Both the position numbers and the translations under genes were made by a program. DNA of 64,000 nucleotides from Roseibium aggregatum IAM 12614 (GTDB lineage: Bacteria; Pseudomonadota; Alphaproteobacteria; Rhizobiales; Stappiaceae). Shown here piece after piece: positions 51,143-61,208 of the stretch (the first letter of the stretch is position 1; each line of letters begins with the position of its first letter). The stretch lies in NCBI RefSeq assembly GCF_000168975.1, contig NZ_AAUW01000026.1, positions 39,058 through 103,057 on the forward strand, in the 5' to 3' direction. The notes under the pieces are model-generated. The model did not search any database. It was not told the DNA's origin and saw only the letters and a list, made by a program, of their open reading frames with translations.

Positions 51143-53554
51143 CTAAAGTCGGTCCCCCGCTCCCTCGCCGCCTTCCCCAGCCTCCTCGCCCAACATCCCT
51201 GCCGCGGCAGCCCCTGCCGCGGCAGCTTCCCTGGCTGCCGGCGACAGTGTCTCTTCCTCGTCGCCGGACCCGGCAACACGTACGGTCACCTGCCGATGGG
51301 CAAACCGGATGCCGTTCTTTTCGAACAGATCGCGCAGGCCAGCATAAACGACCTTGCGAAGCTCGAACTGCTTGCCGGGCTTGGTTGTGAATTTGACGCG
51401 CGCGATCATGGCGCTGTCTTCCATCGACATGATGCCCTGAGACTTGAGCGGCGCCAGGAACATGGGGCCGAAATACTCGTCTTCCAGCAGCTCCTTGCCG
51501 AAGTTCTTGATGATCTTGCGCATCTTGTCCACGTCGGTGTCGTAGGTCACGCGGAACGCAAGTTTCATCACGGCCCAGTCGCGCGAAAAATTCTCCACTT
51601 TCTGTATCTCGCCAAAGGGAACCGTTGTCAGAGCACCGCGGTGGTGCCGCAATTGCATCGACCGGATCGAGATTTTTTCAACGACGCCCTTGGCAGTGCC
51701 GATATCAATATATTCCCCTTTGCGGAACGCATCGTCGATCAGAAAGAAAGCGCCCGAAAAGATATCCCGGATCAGGGTCTGTGCCCCGAAGCCGACCGCC
51801 AGACCGACGACACCGGCACCGGCGAACAGGGGAGCGATGTTCACGCCGAGTTGCGACAGCACCACCATCGAAGCGATGACGACAATCGTGATGAGCAGGA
51901 AATTGCGGAAGATCGGCAGCAAGGTCGAAATCCGGCTTTCGCCGGTTCCACCGACTTCCGCCTCCTCGTCCTTTTCCGCCGGCGCTTCCTTCGCGATTTC
52001 CCGGTCGATGACGATCTTGACGGCTTCATAGGCCATGTAGCCGAGGAACATGACCAGCAGAACCTCGACGAAGGACCCGATCAACGAGTCGCTGCCTGCC
52101 AGCGGCAAGCCCCATTTGGACGCCAGCACGTCCACCGAGGTAAACACGACGAGAATGGTGGCCCCACGGTCGAACAGATCGCGGAACGGCGAGCGCCGCG
52201 CCTCCCGTTCGGCGGCTTCCGCACGCGCCTGCGCCAGTGCGCTGGCAATGTCCTGCTCGTCGGCCTCGCCCGTTTCGGTGCGCTGGATGCCCTGAGCGAT
52301 TTTTTCCTGTTCGGCAGCCGTGTCCAGCCGTGGCAGCAGGACCCGGTCGATAACCAGGATCAAGAGGCCATAGGCCACCGCCGCCATGAGCATCACTTCC
52401 AGCGGTGCAGCGACCAGCCCGACGGCATCCGGCAGGTCGAGCAGGATACGCACCGCCGAGATACCCCAGGCGAAAAAGAAATACGCAACGGCGATATAGT
52501 GCCACGTACCGGCCAGCACCCTGTGCCAGAGTGGCGCTTCAGGGCCCTTCTCGCCCCGGATCAAACGGGCAATCACCTGGCGATACACGATCGCGATGCC
52601 GGACAGGATGACCATCGACAGCGCGGAAGCCGCAATCAACGCCAGTTTATGAACGTCTGGCGACAGGCCCAGCCGTTCCATCCAGAGGCAGAAGGCAACC
52701 GCCGCAAGGGAAATGGCAGTACCGGCGAGCAGCGCCCGGTAGAGCCCCCGCGCCTCCTGGGTGGAGAGCGCCACCAGCCGGTGGGCTTCCGCATCCGGTG
52801 CCAGCACGTTCAGCCAGACGACCCGCAAAGCCAGAAACACCGCCAGGGTCCCGACGATCACCAGCGCCGTCTTGTTGGAAGCCCCGATACCGGTTCCGAT
52901 CAGTAGAAAGACACCGGCTGCAACTGCAAAGAAAAGCCCAACGCCGATGAACATCAGGATTGCACGGGCGTAAAGATAGATGATCTTGCCGGCACGCGTC
53001 GTTGCATCCGGCTGATACCACGACGCGAATTGCCGCCGGCCCCAGCGGTTCACCAGGGCCGATGCCACAAGGCCCAGCACCACGGCAATCAGAATGTCCA
53101 CGAGTGTCGTCGGCAGCCAGCCAAGGCCCCGCTCGCCACCCTGGGCGCGCAAGGTCTCAACCATCACGTCCTCGATCTCCGGAATCTTCTGGACGATGGC
53201 CTTCAGAACGTCCCGGGCCTTGACGGCATTGTCCGTGAACTCGTCCACGGTCTGAAGCGCGCTCGCTCCTGCTCCCGCGCCGTCATCCGGTGCGGCATCA
53301 CCGCCCGCTTCCGGCTGCGCTTCTCCAGTTGCCGTCTTGTCGGCAGCCGCGCTGCCAGTGCCTGTTTCTGCTTTGGAGGAAGCCGCCCCGGAAAACAGCC
53401 CGGGAATGCCCTGCGCCTGCGCTTCGGGCGGCAGACCTCCCAGACACAGGAACAGCGCGAGAAAACCGCACAGAAGACAGACCGTCTTGCCGGGCCTCCC
53501 ACGGCCACCGATGGTCAGACAGGACCGGCGAATGGTTTGGTGTGAAAAGCGCAT
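51143..53554 (-). CDS. Large MscS-family mechanosensitive channel
   Basis: 803 residues. A signal peptide (to AQA, ~48) precedes a soluble region, then about eight to ten membrane helices. The pore and beta domain of MscS are clear at ~575-720: GVNIAPLFAGAGVVGLAVGFGAQTLIRDIFSGAFFLIDDAFRKGEYIDIG, RSMQLRHHRGALTTVPFGEI. It opens under membrane tension during hypo-osmotic shock, useful for a marine cell. The end is Glu/Ala/Gly-rich. Confidence 0.92.
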   Translation of the reverse strand: MRFSHQTIRRSCLTIGGRGRPGKTVCLLCGFLALFLCLGGLPPEAQAQGIPGLFSGAASSKAETGTGSAAADKTATGEAQPEAGGDAAPDDGAGAGASALQTVDEFTDNAVKARDVLKAIVQKIPEIEDVMVETLRAQGGERGLGWLPTTLVDILIAVVLGLVASALVNRWGRRQFASWYQPDATTRAGKIIYLYARAILMFIGVGLFFAVAAGVFLLIGTGIGASNKTALVIVGTLAVFLALRVVWLNVLAPDAEAHRLVALSTQEARGLYRALLAGTAISLAAVAFCLWMERLGLSPDVHKLALIAASALSMVILSGIAIVYRQVIARLIRGEKGPEAPLWHRVLAGTWHYIAVAYFFFAWGISAVRILLDLPDAVGLVAAPLEVMLMAAVAYGLLILVIDRVLLPRLDTAAEQEKIAQGIQRTETGEADEQDIASALAQARAEAAEREARRSPFRDLFDRGATILVVFTSVDVLASKWGLPLAGSDSLIGSFVEVLLVMFLGYMAYEAVKIVIDREIAKEAPAEKDEEAEVGGTGESRISTLLPIFRNFLLITIVVIASMVVLSQLGVNIAPLFAGAGVVGLAVGFGAQTLIRDIFSGAFFLIDDAFRKGEYIDIGTAKGVVEKISIRSMQLRHHRGALTTVPFGEIQKVENFSRDWAVMKLAFRVTYDTDVDKMRKIIKNFGKELLEDEYFGPMFLAPLKSQGIMSMEDSAMIARVKFTTKPGKQFELRKVVYAGLRDLFEKNGIRFAHRQVTVRVAGSGDEEETLSPAAREAAAAGAAAAGMLGEEAGEGGEGAGDRL

Positions 53555-53645
53555 ATCAACCCCAGGACGAGTCGCGAAAAATGTCCGCTCATTTCTGGCA
53601 TGGATCGGGGCCTATTGAAAGGAAACCGGCCTTTCGGACGAGGCA

Positions 53646-53680
53646 GAAAAAGAAAAGGCCCGATCCATTCGAACCGGGCC
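53646..53680 (-). terminator. Terminator after the DUF2336 gene
   Basis: GGCCCG (53657-53662) pairs with CGGGCC (53675-53680); on the minus strand a T-rich run follows (53646-53656). It lies 33 bp after the DUF2336 stop. Confidence 0.7.
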
Positions 53681-53712
53681 CAAGCAGGCAGGAGGCGCCT
53701 TGCTGGATTTTA

Positions 53713-54798
53713 TCAATTGAGAACGGTGTTGTTCCAATGTGCCATCTTGCGTTTGGCTTCGGCGATCGTCATGCGCTCGAACATGGACATGGCTTCGCTG
53801 CGCACGTCCGGTGTCAGGCGGTGACGCCACGGGCCGATGGACAGCAGCGAACCGACGGTGATGGACGAGAACCCGGACGCCTTGGCAAGGATCACGAAGG
53901 GCTCCGGATCCGGCCGCACCATCCAGTGGCTGACTTCCTCGACACCGCATCTCACCAGCCAAGCAAATGTGGCAACCGCCTCTGCGAAACGGTCTTCCGA
54001 GGCGAACCGGCGCAAGGCCGCCTCATTGACCATTCCGCGCTTTGCCAGCAGCATCACACGGCTGCGTGCGGTCTCGAAGTCATAGCGGCCAAGCCAATAC
54101 TGGTTGGACATGCGCTGTGCGGCGATGTCGGCGGCTTCTTCAACCCGCTCCGCTTCGTGGCTCCGGCCGGCCGCATGCAGCTTCCGGCGAACTTCTTCAC
54201 TGGCAACCGAGATCAAGCTGGCGATATGGGCTTCAGCCAGATCCGCACGCTCGCTCAGGGAGAGCTGCAGCGTCGCATCCGAGGCCGCATCGCTGATCAG
54301 AGCCATGATCGAAGCATCCGACAGGCAGGCGCCATCATTGCTGGCCACCTTGCGCTTGACCTTCAGATCACCGCGGCGCACCAGCACGTCGGTCAGCTCT
54401 TCGGACAGGACCTCCCGCTGTGCAATGGCGAACCGATGCGCGTTGCCGCGCTTTTCGGCAATCTTGATCAGATCGGCTTCCCGCAGCACGGTCGAGCGCA
54501 GCAGGATGGGCTCGGCCACTTCGATCTCGTCATCGGCCAGACGGCGGATCGTTTCTTCCGGGCCGCGCCTCAGGCTGGACATCTGGTCGGCAACATAGCG
54601 GCGGACTTCATCTTCCACCATGTCGACAAGCCGCAGAAGAACGGAGTCATATATGTCGACCTGCTCGTCTGAGCAGCGGTCGGAGGTCAGGGCAAACAGG
54701 GTGGCGACATGCCGGGCCAGTTCGGCCCTCCGGGCGCTGCCAGCTTCACCGGTCAGCTCCGAGAAGTTTACCAGTTCTGTTTTCAACGCTTCAGTCAT
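53713..54798 (-). CDS. DUF2336 family protein
   Basis: A 361-residue all-helical protein typical of alphaproteobacteria. Repeated helical pairs are seen (LIKIAEKRGNAHRFAIAQRE; LTDVLVRRGDLKVKRKVASN) as in HEAT-like arrays, which suits protein binding. No catalytic motif, signal or membrane helix. The family is often tied to motility or stress but lacks a defined role. Confidence 0.88.
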   Translation of the reverse strand: MTEALKTELVNFSELTGEAGSARRAELARHVATLFALTSDRCSDEQVDIYDSVLLRLVDMVEDEVRRYVADQMSSLRRGPEETIRRLADDEIEVAEPILLRSTVLREADLIKIAEKRGNAHRFAIAQREVLSEELTDVLVRRGDLKVKRKVASNDGACLSDASIMALISDAASDATLQLSLSERADLAEAHIASLISVASEEVRRKLHAAGRSHEAERVEEAADIAAQRMSNQYWLGRYDFETARSRVMLLAKRGMVNEAALRRFASEDRFAEAVATFAWLVRCGVEEVSHWMVRPDPEPFVILAKASGFSSITVGSLLSIGPWRHRLTPDVRSEAMSMFERMTIAEAKRKMAHWNNTVLN

Positions 54799-55248
54799 GT
54801 TTCATTACCAATTTTCACAAGTGTGCCGGTTTGGCGTTGGTACAGAAAATGACGATGAGTTTTAAAGAAGGTCGAAACGCGCTTTTCCAGAATGTAATCG
54901 TCTTTTTGTAAAACTCGAGATTAATTCTAACTATATCGCACGCACCTACCATATCTAACTGAAAAATAATATCTTTTATCAGGAGCGACTTCCTGGAAAC
55001 CGCTTTTTTCACAGCATCGGAATCTGAATATTTTTTCCCGGAAAAACTTTTCGAGAGCCAATATGAACGGGTCTGGCAACCAGGATTAATGACTTGCAGA
55101 ACCACACATACCGAGCTTCAGGACACCTGAAGAGCTTCGGCGTCTGGGCGCAATCGTTGGATAAAGAAATATTTTCTTTTCCTTATTGACGCAGCACGAA
55201 ACAGCTCCCAAATAAAGAAAGTAAGACATTTCTTTATTGGAAACTGCT
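54799..55248. promoter_or_regulatory. AT-rich non-coding region with hairpins
   Basis: About 450 bases, much richer in A/T than the flanks. A perfect 10-bp hairpin (AATAAAGAAA 55211-55220, TTTCTTTATT 55229-55238, 8-nt loop) ends 10 bp before the next start codon, and a related AAAGAA/TTCTTT pair lies near 55163-55179. A minus-strand frame at 54815-55105 (96 codons) has no family features. The region may hold strong promoters or a regulatory leader. Confidence 0.5.
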
Positions 55249-55479
55249 ATGTCCTCCATCCTCCATTTTCCCCGCACAGCCGCCGCACTTCCAGCAAGAA
55301 CCCGAGGCCTTTCCCGGCTGGTGGCCTTCCTGCGACGGTCGCTTGGCAATCTGCTTTCCCGGCCATCCCGTCGCCACCCCATTCCGGACGACCTGTTGCA
55401 GGACGTTCTCAGCGACAACGGCTTGAGAGCCCGGGAGGAAAACAGGCGCAGGCCGATCATCAGCGGCCCCTGCAGCTAG
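55249..55479 (+). CDS. Small basic Arg-rich protein (DUF1127-like?)
   Basis: 76 residues, Arg-rich: LSRLVAFLRRSLGNLLSRPSRR and then IPDDLLQDVLSDNGLRAREE. The second part recalls the DUF1127 helix pattern without its Gly-Ile-Ser-Arg. ATG 55249 lies 10 bp after a hairpin. A terminator follows ~90 bp later. Function unknown. Confidence 0.6.
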   Translation: MSSILHFPRTAAALPARTRGLSRLVAFLRRSLGNLLSRPSRRHPIPDDLLQDVLSDNGLRAREENRRRPIISGPCS

Positions 55480-55566
55480 ACTATCGACGGGCACGTCTCG
55501 ATGTCAGGGATGCGGGTGTCCAGTCACACGCTTCCCTGACCTGCGCCTCTGCAGCAAGAAACGCAC

Positions 55567-55598
55567 AAAAAAACCGGCACCCTGCGGCGCCGGTTTTT
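55567..55598. terminator. Bidirectional terminator
   Basis: AAAAACCGGC (55569-55578) pairs with GCCGGTTTTT (55589-55598). It lies between the small plus-strand gene and the convergent indolepyruvate oxidoreductase and has A/T runs on both sides. Confidence 0.9.
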
Positions 55599-55615
55599 GC
55601 TTTTCTGGTGAGCCT

Positions 55616-58600
55616 TTATTCGGCTGCTGCCAGAAACTCCTTGGTGCCGGTCTTGTTGTCCGAACCACCATCGTTGCTTCTGTTGAGCTGCTCCAGCAGC
55701 ACACGGCGCTTTTCAGCGGCCGTTTCGATGTTGGCATCCTTTATCGGACCAAAGCCACGGACAAGATCGGGAACCCGGGCGAGCTCCACCAGCAGCCCGT
55801 ATTGGGCTTCCGGCAGCCTTTTGAGGATGTCGGCAATATCAGCTTCATACTGACTGATCAGAGCGCGCTCGGTCCTGCGTTCCGCCGTACGGCCAAACGG
55901 GTCGTACCACTTGCCGCGCATCCCCTTGAACTTCACCAGGAAGCTGAAGGCGGAGAAGATCCAGGGACCGAAGGCAATCTTCTGCGGACGGCCGGTCTTC
56001 GGGTCCTTGCGATGCGCGAGGAACGGCGGCGCCAGATGAACCTTCAGCTTTTTCGGATCTTCGAAGCGCTGCGCGATCTTCTGTTTGAAGGCGGGATCGC
56101 TGTAAAGCCGCGCAACTTCGTATTCGTCCTTGTAGGCCATCAGCTTGAACAGCATGTCACAAACCGTCTGCGTCAGGCGCAACGTGCCTGTTCCATGCGC
56201 TTCATCGGCGGCCTTCACCTTGCCGACCAGATCCAGATAACGCTGCGCATAGGCTGCGTCCTGATAGGCGGTCAGCTCCTGCGCGTTAAAGGCGATCTTC
56301 TCGTCAACGGTAAAGACACGCGGCTTGGCTTCGCGTGGAAGCGCCTTCAGAAGCTTTTCCGGATCGGCGGCCAGCACACGGCCGGCCCGGAATGCCTTGA
56401 TGTTGTTCTTCACCGAAGCGCCATTGAGCTCCAGCGCGGTTTCGATGGCATAATCCGACACCGGAAGTGCGCCGCTCTGGAACGCCATACCGACCAGCAG
56501 CATGTTGGCGTAGATGGCATCGCCCAGAAGTTTCTCGGCAATATCGGCTGCGTTGACCGGCAGATAGGTTCCGGACGCCTTGCGCAAAGCGTCGTCCATC
56601 TGCTTTTCGTCGAAGGAAAGCGTCTGCTTCAGCACGAATTCCGCAGTCGGGGCTACCTTGGAGTTGGCAACCGTCATCGTGTGGCCACGGTGGGCAAGCG
56701 AGAGCTGATCCGCATTCGCGGCCACCACCATGTCGCTTGCGATCAGAAGATCGAGGCTGGCAGCTGGAACCCGCGGCCCCTCGATGGACTTGTTACCGGC
56801 GGCAAAGCGCACGTGAGACGTCACCGGGCCGCCTTTCTGGGCAAGGCCGGTCATGTCCAGCGTGGAGGCTTGCTTGCCGTCCACATGGGCCGCCATCGCC
56901 AGGATGGCGCTGATGGTGGTCACACCCATGCCGCCGATACCGGCCACCAGCGTATTCCAGGTGCGATCAAGCGAGGCAAGTGTCGGCTGCGGCAGGGCCT
57001 CGACCAGGGTGTCGATGTCGATATCCGCCTTCTTCGGCTTTTTCAGCGCGGCGCCATTGATCTCGACAAAGGACGGGCAGAACCCCTTGATGCAGGAAAA
57101 GTCCTTGTTGCAGCTCGACTGGTTGATGACGCGCTTTTCACCGAAGGGCGTTGCCAGCGGTTCGACCGACAGACAGTTGGACTGCACAGAGCAGTCGCCG
57201 CAGCCTTCACACACCCGGTCGTTGATGAAGAGGCGCATGTCCGGATCAGGAAACTGGCCGCGCTTGCGCCGGCGGCGTTTTTCCGCGGCACAGGTCTGGT
57301 CGTAAACAATCACGGACACGCCCTTGAAGGACTGCATTTCAGTCTGCACATCCATCAGCTCGTCACGATGATACACCTTGGTGCCCGGTGCGATCGGCGA
57401 CCAGGAGCCGTAGGTCTCGGGGTTTTCCGATACGATGGCGATGCGCTCGACGCCTTCGGCTTCCAGCTGGCGGGTGATTTGCGGCACGCTCAGCTGGCCG
57501 TCCACCTTCTGGCCGCCGGTCATGGCAACCGCGTCGTTGTAGAGGATCTTGTAGGTGATCGGCACGTTGGAGGCGAGCGCCTGACGGATCGCCAGGATGC
57601 CGGAGTGGAAATAGGTGCCATCGCCGACATTGGCAAAGACGTGGCTGTCGCCGGAGAAGGGCTGCTGCCCGACCCAAAGGATACCCTCGCCGCCCATGGC
57701 GATCTGGCCTTCCGTCGTCCGGCCGGCCATTTCTGTCATGGCATGGCAGCCGATTCCCGGCATCGAGCGCGAGCCTTCCGGCGTCCTGGTCGATGTGGAA
57801 TGGGGACAACCGGAACAGAAGTAGGGAATACGGGCCGCGCGTTCCGCATGGCCCTGGGCCCACATGGCCTGCTTGGTCATGCGGTTGGCAACGGCGCGCA
57901 TTTCTTCCGAAACCACATCTTCCGGCAGCCAGGTCATCAGGCCTTCGATCAGCTCGGCAACGGAAAGCTCAAGCACATCCGACAGGAACGGCGTGCCGTC
58001 CGGACGGCGCTTGCCCCAGATTTCCGGCCGGCTCATTTCCGGCCAATGATAGGAAATCTCCTTGATCTGGCTTTCCATGAAGGCGCGCTTGTGCTCGACC
58101 ACCAGCAGGCGCTCGACGCCGCGGGCAAAATCTCGCAGGCCGAGAGGCTCCAGCGGCCAGCTCATCGCCACCTTGTAGACCCCAAGGCCCAGCGCCTTGG
58201 CAAAGTCCTCGGTAATGTCCATCAGATCGAGTGCCTGGAGCAGATCCCGGTAGGCCTTGCCCGACGCCACGATGCCGTATTTCGGATTGGTTCTCGTGCC
58301 GAAGGTGACACGATCCAGACCATTGGTACGCACATAGGCCTGAGCTGCCGGGATGCGAAGGTCACGCACCAGGCGCTCGGTTTCGAGGCGGTTGCCAAGA
58401 AGCAGATCGCGGTTCTGGTGATAGTCCTTGCGCGGGTCGCCTTCCAGCGGACGGACCATGCGCAGCCTGTCCGGGGAGATGTTGATGGTCGCCGAAGCGT
58501 CCATCGTATCGGCCACGCAGATCAGGGCCGTCCAGAGGCTGGTGAACCGGGACATTTCCAGCCCGTGCAGGCCATAGTCCAGAACGTCCTGAATGTCGGC

Positions 58601-59137
58601 CGGGTTCAGAACCGGAATTTCCGCGTGCTCGAAATAGAACTCGCTCTGCGCCGGCAGGATCGAGGATTTTGCAAGGTGGTCGTCGCCGGCAAGCGCAAGC
58701 ACCCCGCCGTTGCGGTCGGTGCCCGACGCATTCGCCTGGCGCAGTGCGTCACCGGCACGGTCAACACCCGGCGCCTTGCCGTACCAGATCCCGAAGACCC
58801 CATCGTAAGCGGTCGCCCGTCCGACACCACCCTCGCCGCGCAGCTTCTGGCTTCCCCAGACGGCAGTCGCGCCCAGCTCTTCGTTGACGCCCGGCTTGAA
58901 GACGACGTCATATCCCTTCAGGTGGCGGTGGGCCCGCATCAGCTCGGTGTCGTAACCGGCAAGCGGCGACCCCCGGTAACCGGAAATGAAGCCGCCCGTC
59001 TTCAGGCCGGCCAACTGATCCAGGCGCGCCCGATCGAGCGCCAGCCGGACAAGCGCCTGTATGCCCGTCAGATAGACCCGTCCCTCCGTGGCGACATATT
59101 TGTCTTCCAGGGTTACGGTTGGCATGTGCACATTCAT
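55616..59137 (-). CDS. Indolepyruvate ferredoxin oxidoreductase, fused alpha/beta chains
   Basis: 1173 residues. It oxidises aryl-pyruvates (from Trp, Phe, Tyr) to aryl-acetyl-CoA. The alpha part (1-~700) has a pyruvate-domain start, TPP-binding GDGTYFHSG (~500), and two cysteine clusters for 4Fe-4S centres, CEGCGDCSVQSNC (~640) and CNKDFSCIKGFCP (~675). The beta or gamma part (~730-930) begins TLVAGIGGMGVTTISAIL. The C-terminal ~200 residues are the DUF6537-type end of fused forms. ATG 59137 has GAGGAGG upstream. It is divergent from an Lrp-type regulator. Confidence 0.94.
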   Translation of the reverse strand: MNVHMPTVTLEDKYVATEGRVYLTGIQALVRLALDRARLDQLAGLKTGGFISGYRGSPLAGYDTELMRAHRHLKGYDVVFKPGVNEELGATAVWGSQKLRGEGGVGRATAYDGVFGIWYGKAPGVDRAGDALRQANASGTDRNGGVLALAGDDHLAKSSILPAQSEFYFEHAEIPVLNPADIQDVLDYGLHGLEMSRFTSLWTALICVADTMDASATINISPDRLRMVRPLEGDPRKDYHQNRDLLLGNRLETERLVRDLRIPAAQAYVRTNGLDRVTFGTRTNPKYGIVASGKAYRDLLQALDLMDITEDFAKALGLGVYKVAMSWPLEPLGLRDFARGVERLLVVEHKRAFMESQIKEISYHWPEMSRPEIWGKRRPDGTPFLSDVLELSVAELIEGLMTWLPEDVVSEEMRAVANRMTKQAMWAQGHAERAARIPYFCSGCPHSTSTRTPEGSRSMPGIGCHAMTEMAGRTTEGQIAMGGEGILWVGQQPFSGDSHVFANVGDGTYFHSGILAIRQALASNVPITYKILYNDAVAMTGGQKVDGQLSVPQITRQLEAEGVERIAIVSENPETYGSWSPIAPGTKVYHRDELMDVQTEMQSFKGVSVIVYDQTCAAEKRRRRKRGQFPDPDMRLFINDRVCEGCGDCSVQSNCLSVEPLATPFGEKRVINQSSCNKDFSCIKGFCPSFVEINGAALKKPKKADIDIDTLVEALPQPTLASLDRTWNTLVAGIGGMGVTTISAILAMAAHVDGKQASTLDMTGLAQKGGPVTSHVRFAAGNKSIEGPRVPAASLDLLIASDMVVAANADQLSLAHRGHTMTVANSKVAPTAEFVLKQTLSFDEKQMDDALRKASGTYLPVNAADIAEKLLGDAIYANMLLVGMAFQSGALPVSDYAIETALELNGASVKNNIKAFRAGRVLAADPEKLLKALPREAKPRVFTVDEKIAFNAQELTAYQDAAYAQRYLDLVGKVKAADEAHGTGTLRLTQTVCDMLFKLMAYKDEYEVARLYSDPAFKQKIAQRFEDPKKLKVHLAPPFLAHRKDPKTGRPQKIAFGPWIFSAFSFLVKFKGMRGKWYDPFGRTAERRTERALISQYEADIADILKRLPEAQYGLLVELARVPDLVRGFGPIKDANIETAAEKRRVLLEQLNRSNDGGSDNKTGTKEFLAAAE

Positions 59138-59284
59138 CCGAATTCCTCCTCAACCGACATCTGGGGCAATGTCCCCGCGCGGCAACCTCACATAGAAGGT
59201 AATATCATCCTTTTCTCAGGCAATTTCTGTGCTATCGTCACGGCTAATCACCCAGAGGCAGAATAAAAATTCCTAAAATATCCA

Positions 59285-59764
59285 ATGACAGATAAATATC
59301 TTCTCGACCCGTCGGACATACGTGTTCTGCGAGTGCTGCAGCGGGATGCCTCGCTCTCCATCGCCGAAGTGGCAAAGGAAGCGGGCATGAGCCAAACCCC
59401 TTGCTGGCGCAGAATCAAGCGCCTGAAAGAACAGGGAATCATCCGCCAGATCACTGCGATTATCGACCGCGAATCCGTGGGGCTCGGCTTCGTGGCCTAT
59501 TCCTTCGTCAAGCTTGCGGTTCCCAGCCGCGAGAACATGGAAACCTTCGACAAGCTGGTCCATCACTGGCCCGAGGTCGTTACCTGCGAGCGCATCACCG
59601 GTGCCGTCGACTACCTTATCAAGGTCGTGACCGATGATATCAAAACCTACGACAATTTTCTGCGCCTGAAGCTGCTGGACAATACGCTCGTCTCCGACGT
59701 GCAGTCGCGCATCGTCGTCAATACGGTGAAAGACACCGTCGCCCTGCCCTTGCGCGAAAGCTGA
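59285..59764 (+). CDS. Lrp/AsnC family regulator
   Basis: A 159-residue Lrp protein: winged helix-turn-helix (DIRVLRVLQRDASLSIAEVAKEAGMSQTPCWRRIKRLKEQG) and a C-terminal RAM domain (VVTCERITGAVDYLIKVVTDD). It is divergent from the indolepyruvate oxidoreductase with 147 bp between starts, so it probably senses an aromatic or branched amino acid and controls that gene (inference). Confidence 0.93.
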   Translation: MTDKYLLDPSDIRVLRVLQRDASLSIAEVAKEAGMSQTPCWRRIKRLKEQGIIRQITAIIDRESVGLGFVAYSFVKLAVPSRENMETFDKLVHHWPEVVTCERITGAVDYLIKVVTDDIKTYDNFLRLKLLDNTLVSDVQSRIVVNTVKDTVALPLRES

Positions 59765-59839
59765 CCTCTGACTGCGCAAATCACGCATCTTCAGGTTTGT
59801 CTTCCAACCTGAAGCGCGCCTGACATCCGGCCTTTCGGA

Positions 59840-61108
59840 TCACGTGGCGAAGCGCAGCGGCGACAGTCCGGCCGGATCCAGGAATGGCTGCTTGCCCGCA
59901 ATCATGCTGGCCAGCAGGCGTCCAGTGACCGGCCCAAGCGTGAAGCCGTCGTGGGCGTGACCGAAATTCAGCCACAGCCCCGGAAACTTCGCGGACGGCC
60001 CGACCACCGGCAGAGAATCCGGCAGGCACGGCCTGCTGCCCAGCCATGGCTGGTCCTGCAACGCCCGGCCGAGCGGAATGAGCTCTTCTGCCCGGCGCTT
60101 CGCCAGTTTGACGATTGCCGGGTTGGGCGGGGCGTCACGTTCGGCCAGCTCCACACCCGTCGTCAGCCGTATGCCGTTGTCGGTCGGTGTCAGGGCAAAG
60201 CCATTCTCGACGTCCACCACCGGACGCGACAGCGATGCCCCCGACAGCGGCCGGTAATGCATGTGGTAACCGCGCTTGACCGCAAACGGATAAGTTTCCC
60301 CGAGGCGCTCCAGCAGATCCGTCGACCATGCCCCAAGAGCGACCACGGCCTGGCGGGCGAACACCGTTCCCAGTTCCCCTTCGATTTCCCAGCCACCGCG
60401 CTCCTGCTTTAACTTCCGGGCATCAGCGCGAAAATACCCGCCGCCTTCATAGACAAAGTTCCGCCAGAAGGCATCGACCACGGCACCCGGATTGGACACC
60501 GAGCAGCTCTCTGGCCAATGCACGCCTCTCAGTCCCTTTGCTGACAGGCCCGGCTCCAGAGATCCGATCTCGCCCGCCGAAAGTTCCCGGTAGGCAACGC
60601 CGAACACCCTTGCGTATTGCCGTTCGAAATCGCCTGCCTGAAAGGCCGCGTCCGAGCGGTAAAGATGCAGCCAGCCCCCCTGGCGGTAAAAGCGGTCCGC
60701 ATTGGTTGCATGTGCCAGATCCAGGTGTTCTTCGACAGCGAAGGCACGCAGCGGGGCAACCACCCGTGAATAGGCTTCAACACCCCGCGCGCTTCCGGCG
60801 GCATGGAACTGGCGCAGCCATGGCAGCAGGCGAAACACCGTCGCGATATCCAGGGAAACGGCGCTTGAGCGGCCGAACAGGATCCCCAGAAGCTTCAGCG
60901 GCTGCGTCGGCACCGCATGCGGCACAAAACCATTGCGCTGGACAATACCGGCATTGCCGAAGGAAGCTTCCTCTCCCGGGTGCTTGCGGTCGATCAGGGC
61001 AACCGAAAGGCCCAGCCGCTGCAGATGCAGTGCCGTCGACACGCCGACGATACCGGCACCGAGCACCATCACGTCGAAGGATTGCATTTGCCTGTTTTTT
61101 GCTGTCAT
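59840..61108 (-). CDS. D-amino-acid dehydrogenase-like FAD oxidoreductase (DadA-type)
   Basis: 422 residues of the DAO superfamily. The dinucleotide motif is VLGAGIVGVSTALHLQRLG (15-33) and ALIDRKHPGEEASFGNAGIVQ is the typical DadA continuation; WLNFGHAHDGFTLGPVTGRLLASMI closes the FAD site. It would deaminate D-amino acids and pass electrons to the quinone pool. It is convergent with the Lrp gene and near the indolepyruvate enzyme, suggesting amino acid catabolism. Confidence 0.88.
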   Translation of the reverse strand: MTAKNRQMQSFDVMVLGAGIVGVSTALHLQRLGLSVALIDRKHPGEEASFGNAGIVQRNGFVPHAVPTQPLKLLGILFGRSSAVSLDIATVFRLLPWLRQFHAAGSARGVEAYSRVVAPLRAFAVEEHLDLAHATNADRFYRQGGWLHLYRSDAAFQAGDFERQYARVFGVAYRELSAGEIGSLEPGLSAKGLRGVHWPESCSVSNPGAVVDAFWRNFVYEGGGYFRADARKLKQERGGWEIEGELGTVFARQAVVALGAWSTDLLERLGETYPFAVKRGYHMHYRPLSGASLSRPVVDVENGFALTPTDNGIRLTTGVELAERDAPPNPAIVKLAKRRAEELIPLGRALQDQPWLGSRPCLPDSLPVVGPSAKFPGLWLNFGHAHDGFTLGPVTGRLLASMIAGKQPFLDPAGLSPLRFAT

Positions 61109-61208
61109 GCCTGTTCCGGACCGTGCCGTATATCTGGCGTCAAGGGTCCGGATCCTTTAAGAGGCGCGGAAGTGCCTGCCACAACTCGCGGTCAAAGGAC
61201 AACTTAAG

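Noticed and set aside
54815..55105. 96-codon minus-strand frame in the AT-rich region
   Set aside because: Composition and start context are unlike genes of this window and no family pattern is visible.
55802..59266. 1154-codon open frame on the plus strand
   Set aside because: Antisense to the indolepyruvate oxidoreductase, which has clear TPP and Fe-S motifs. The mirror frame has no family features.
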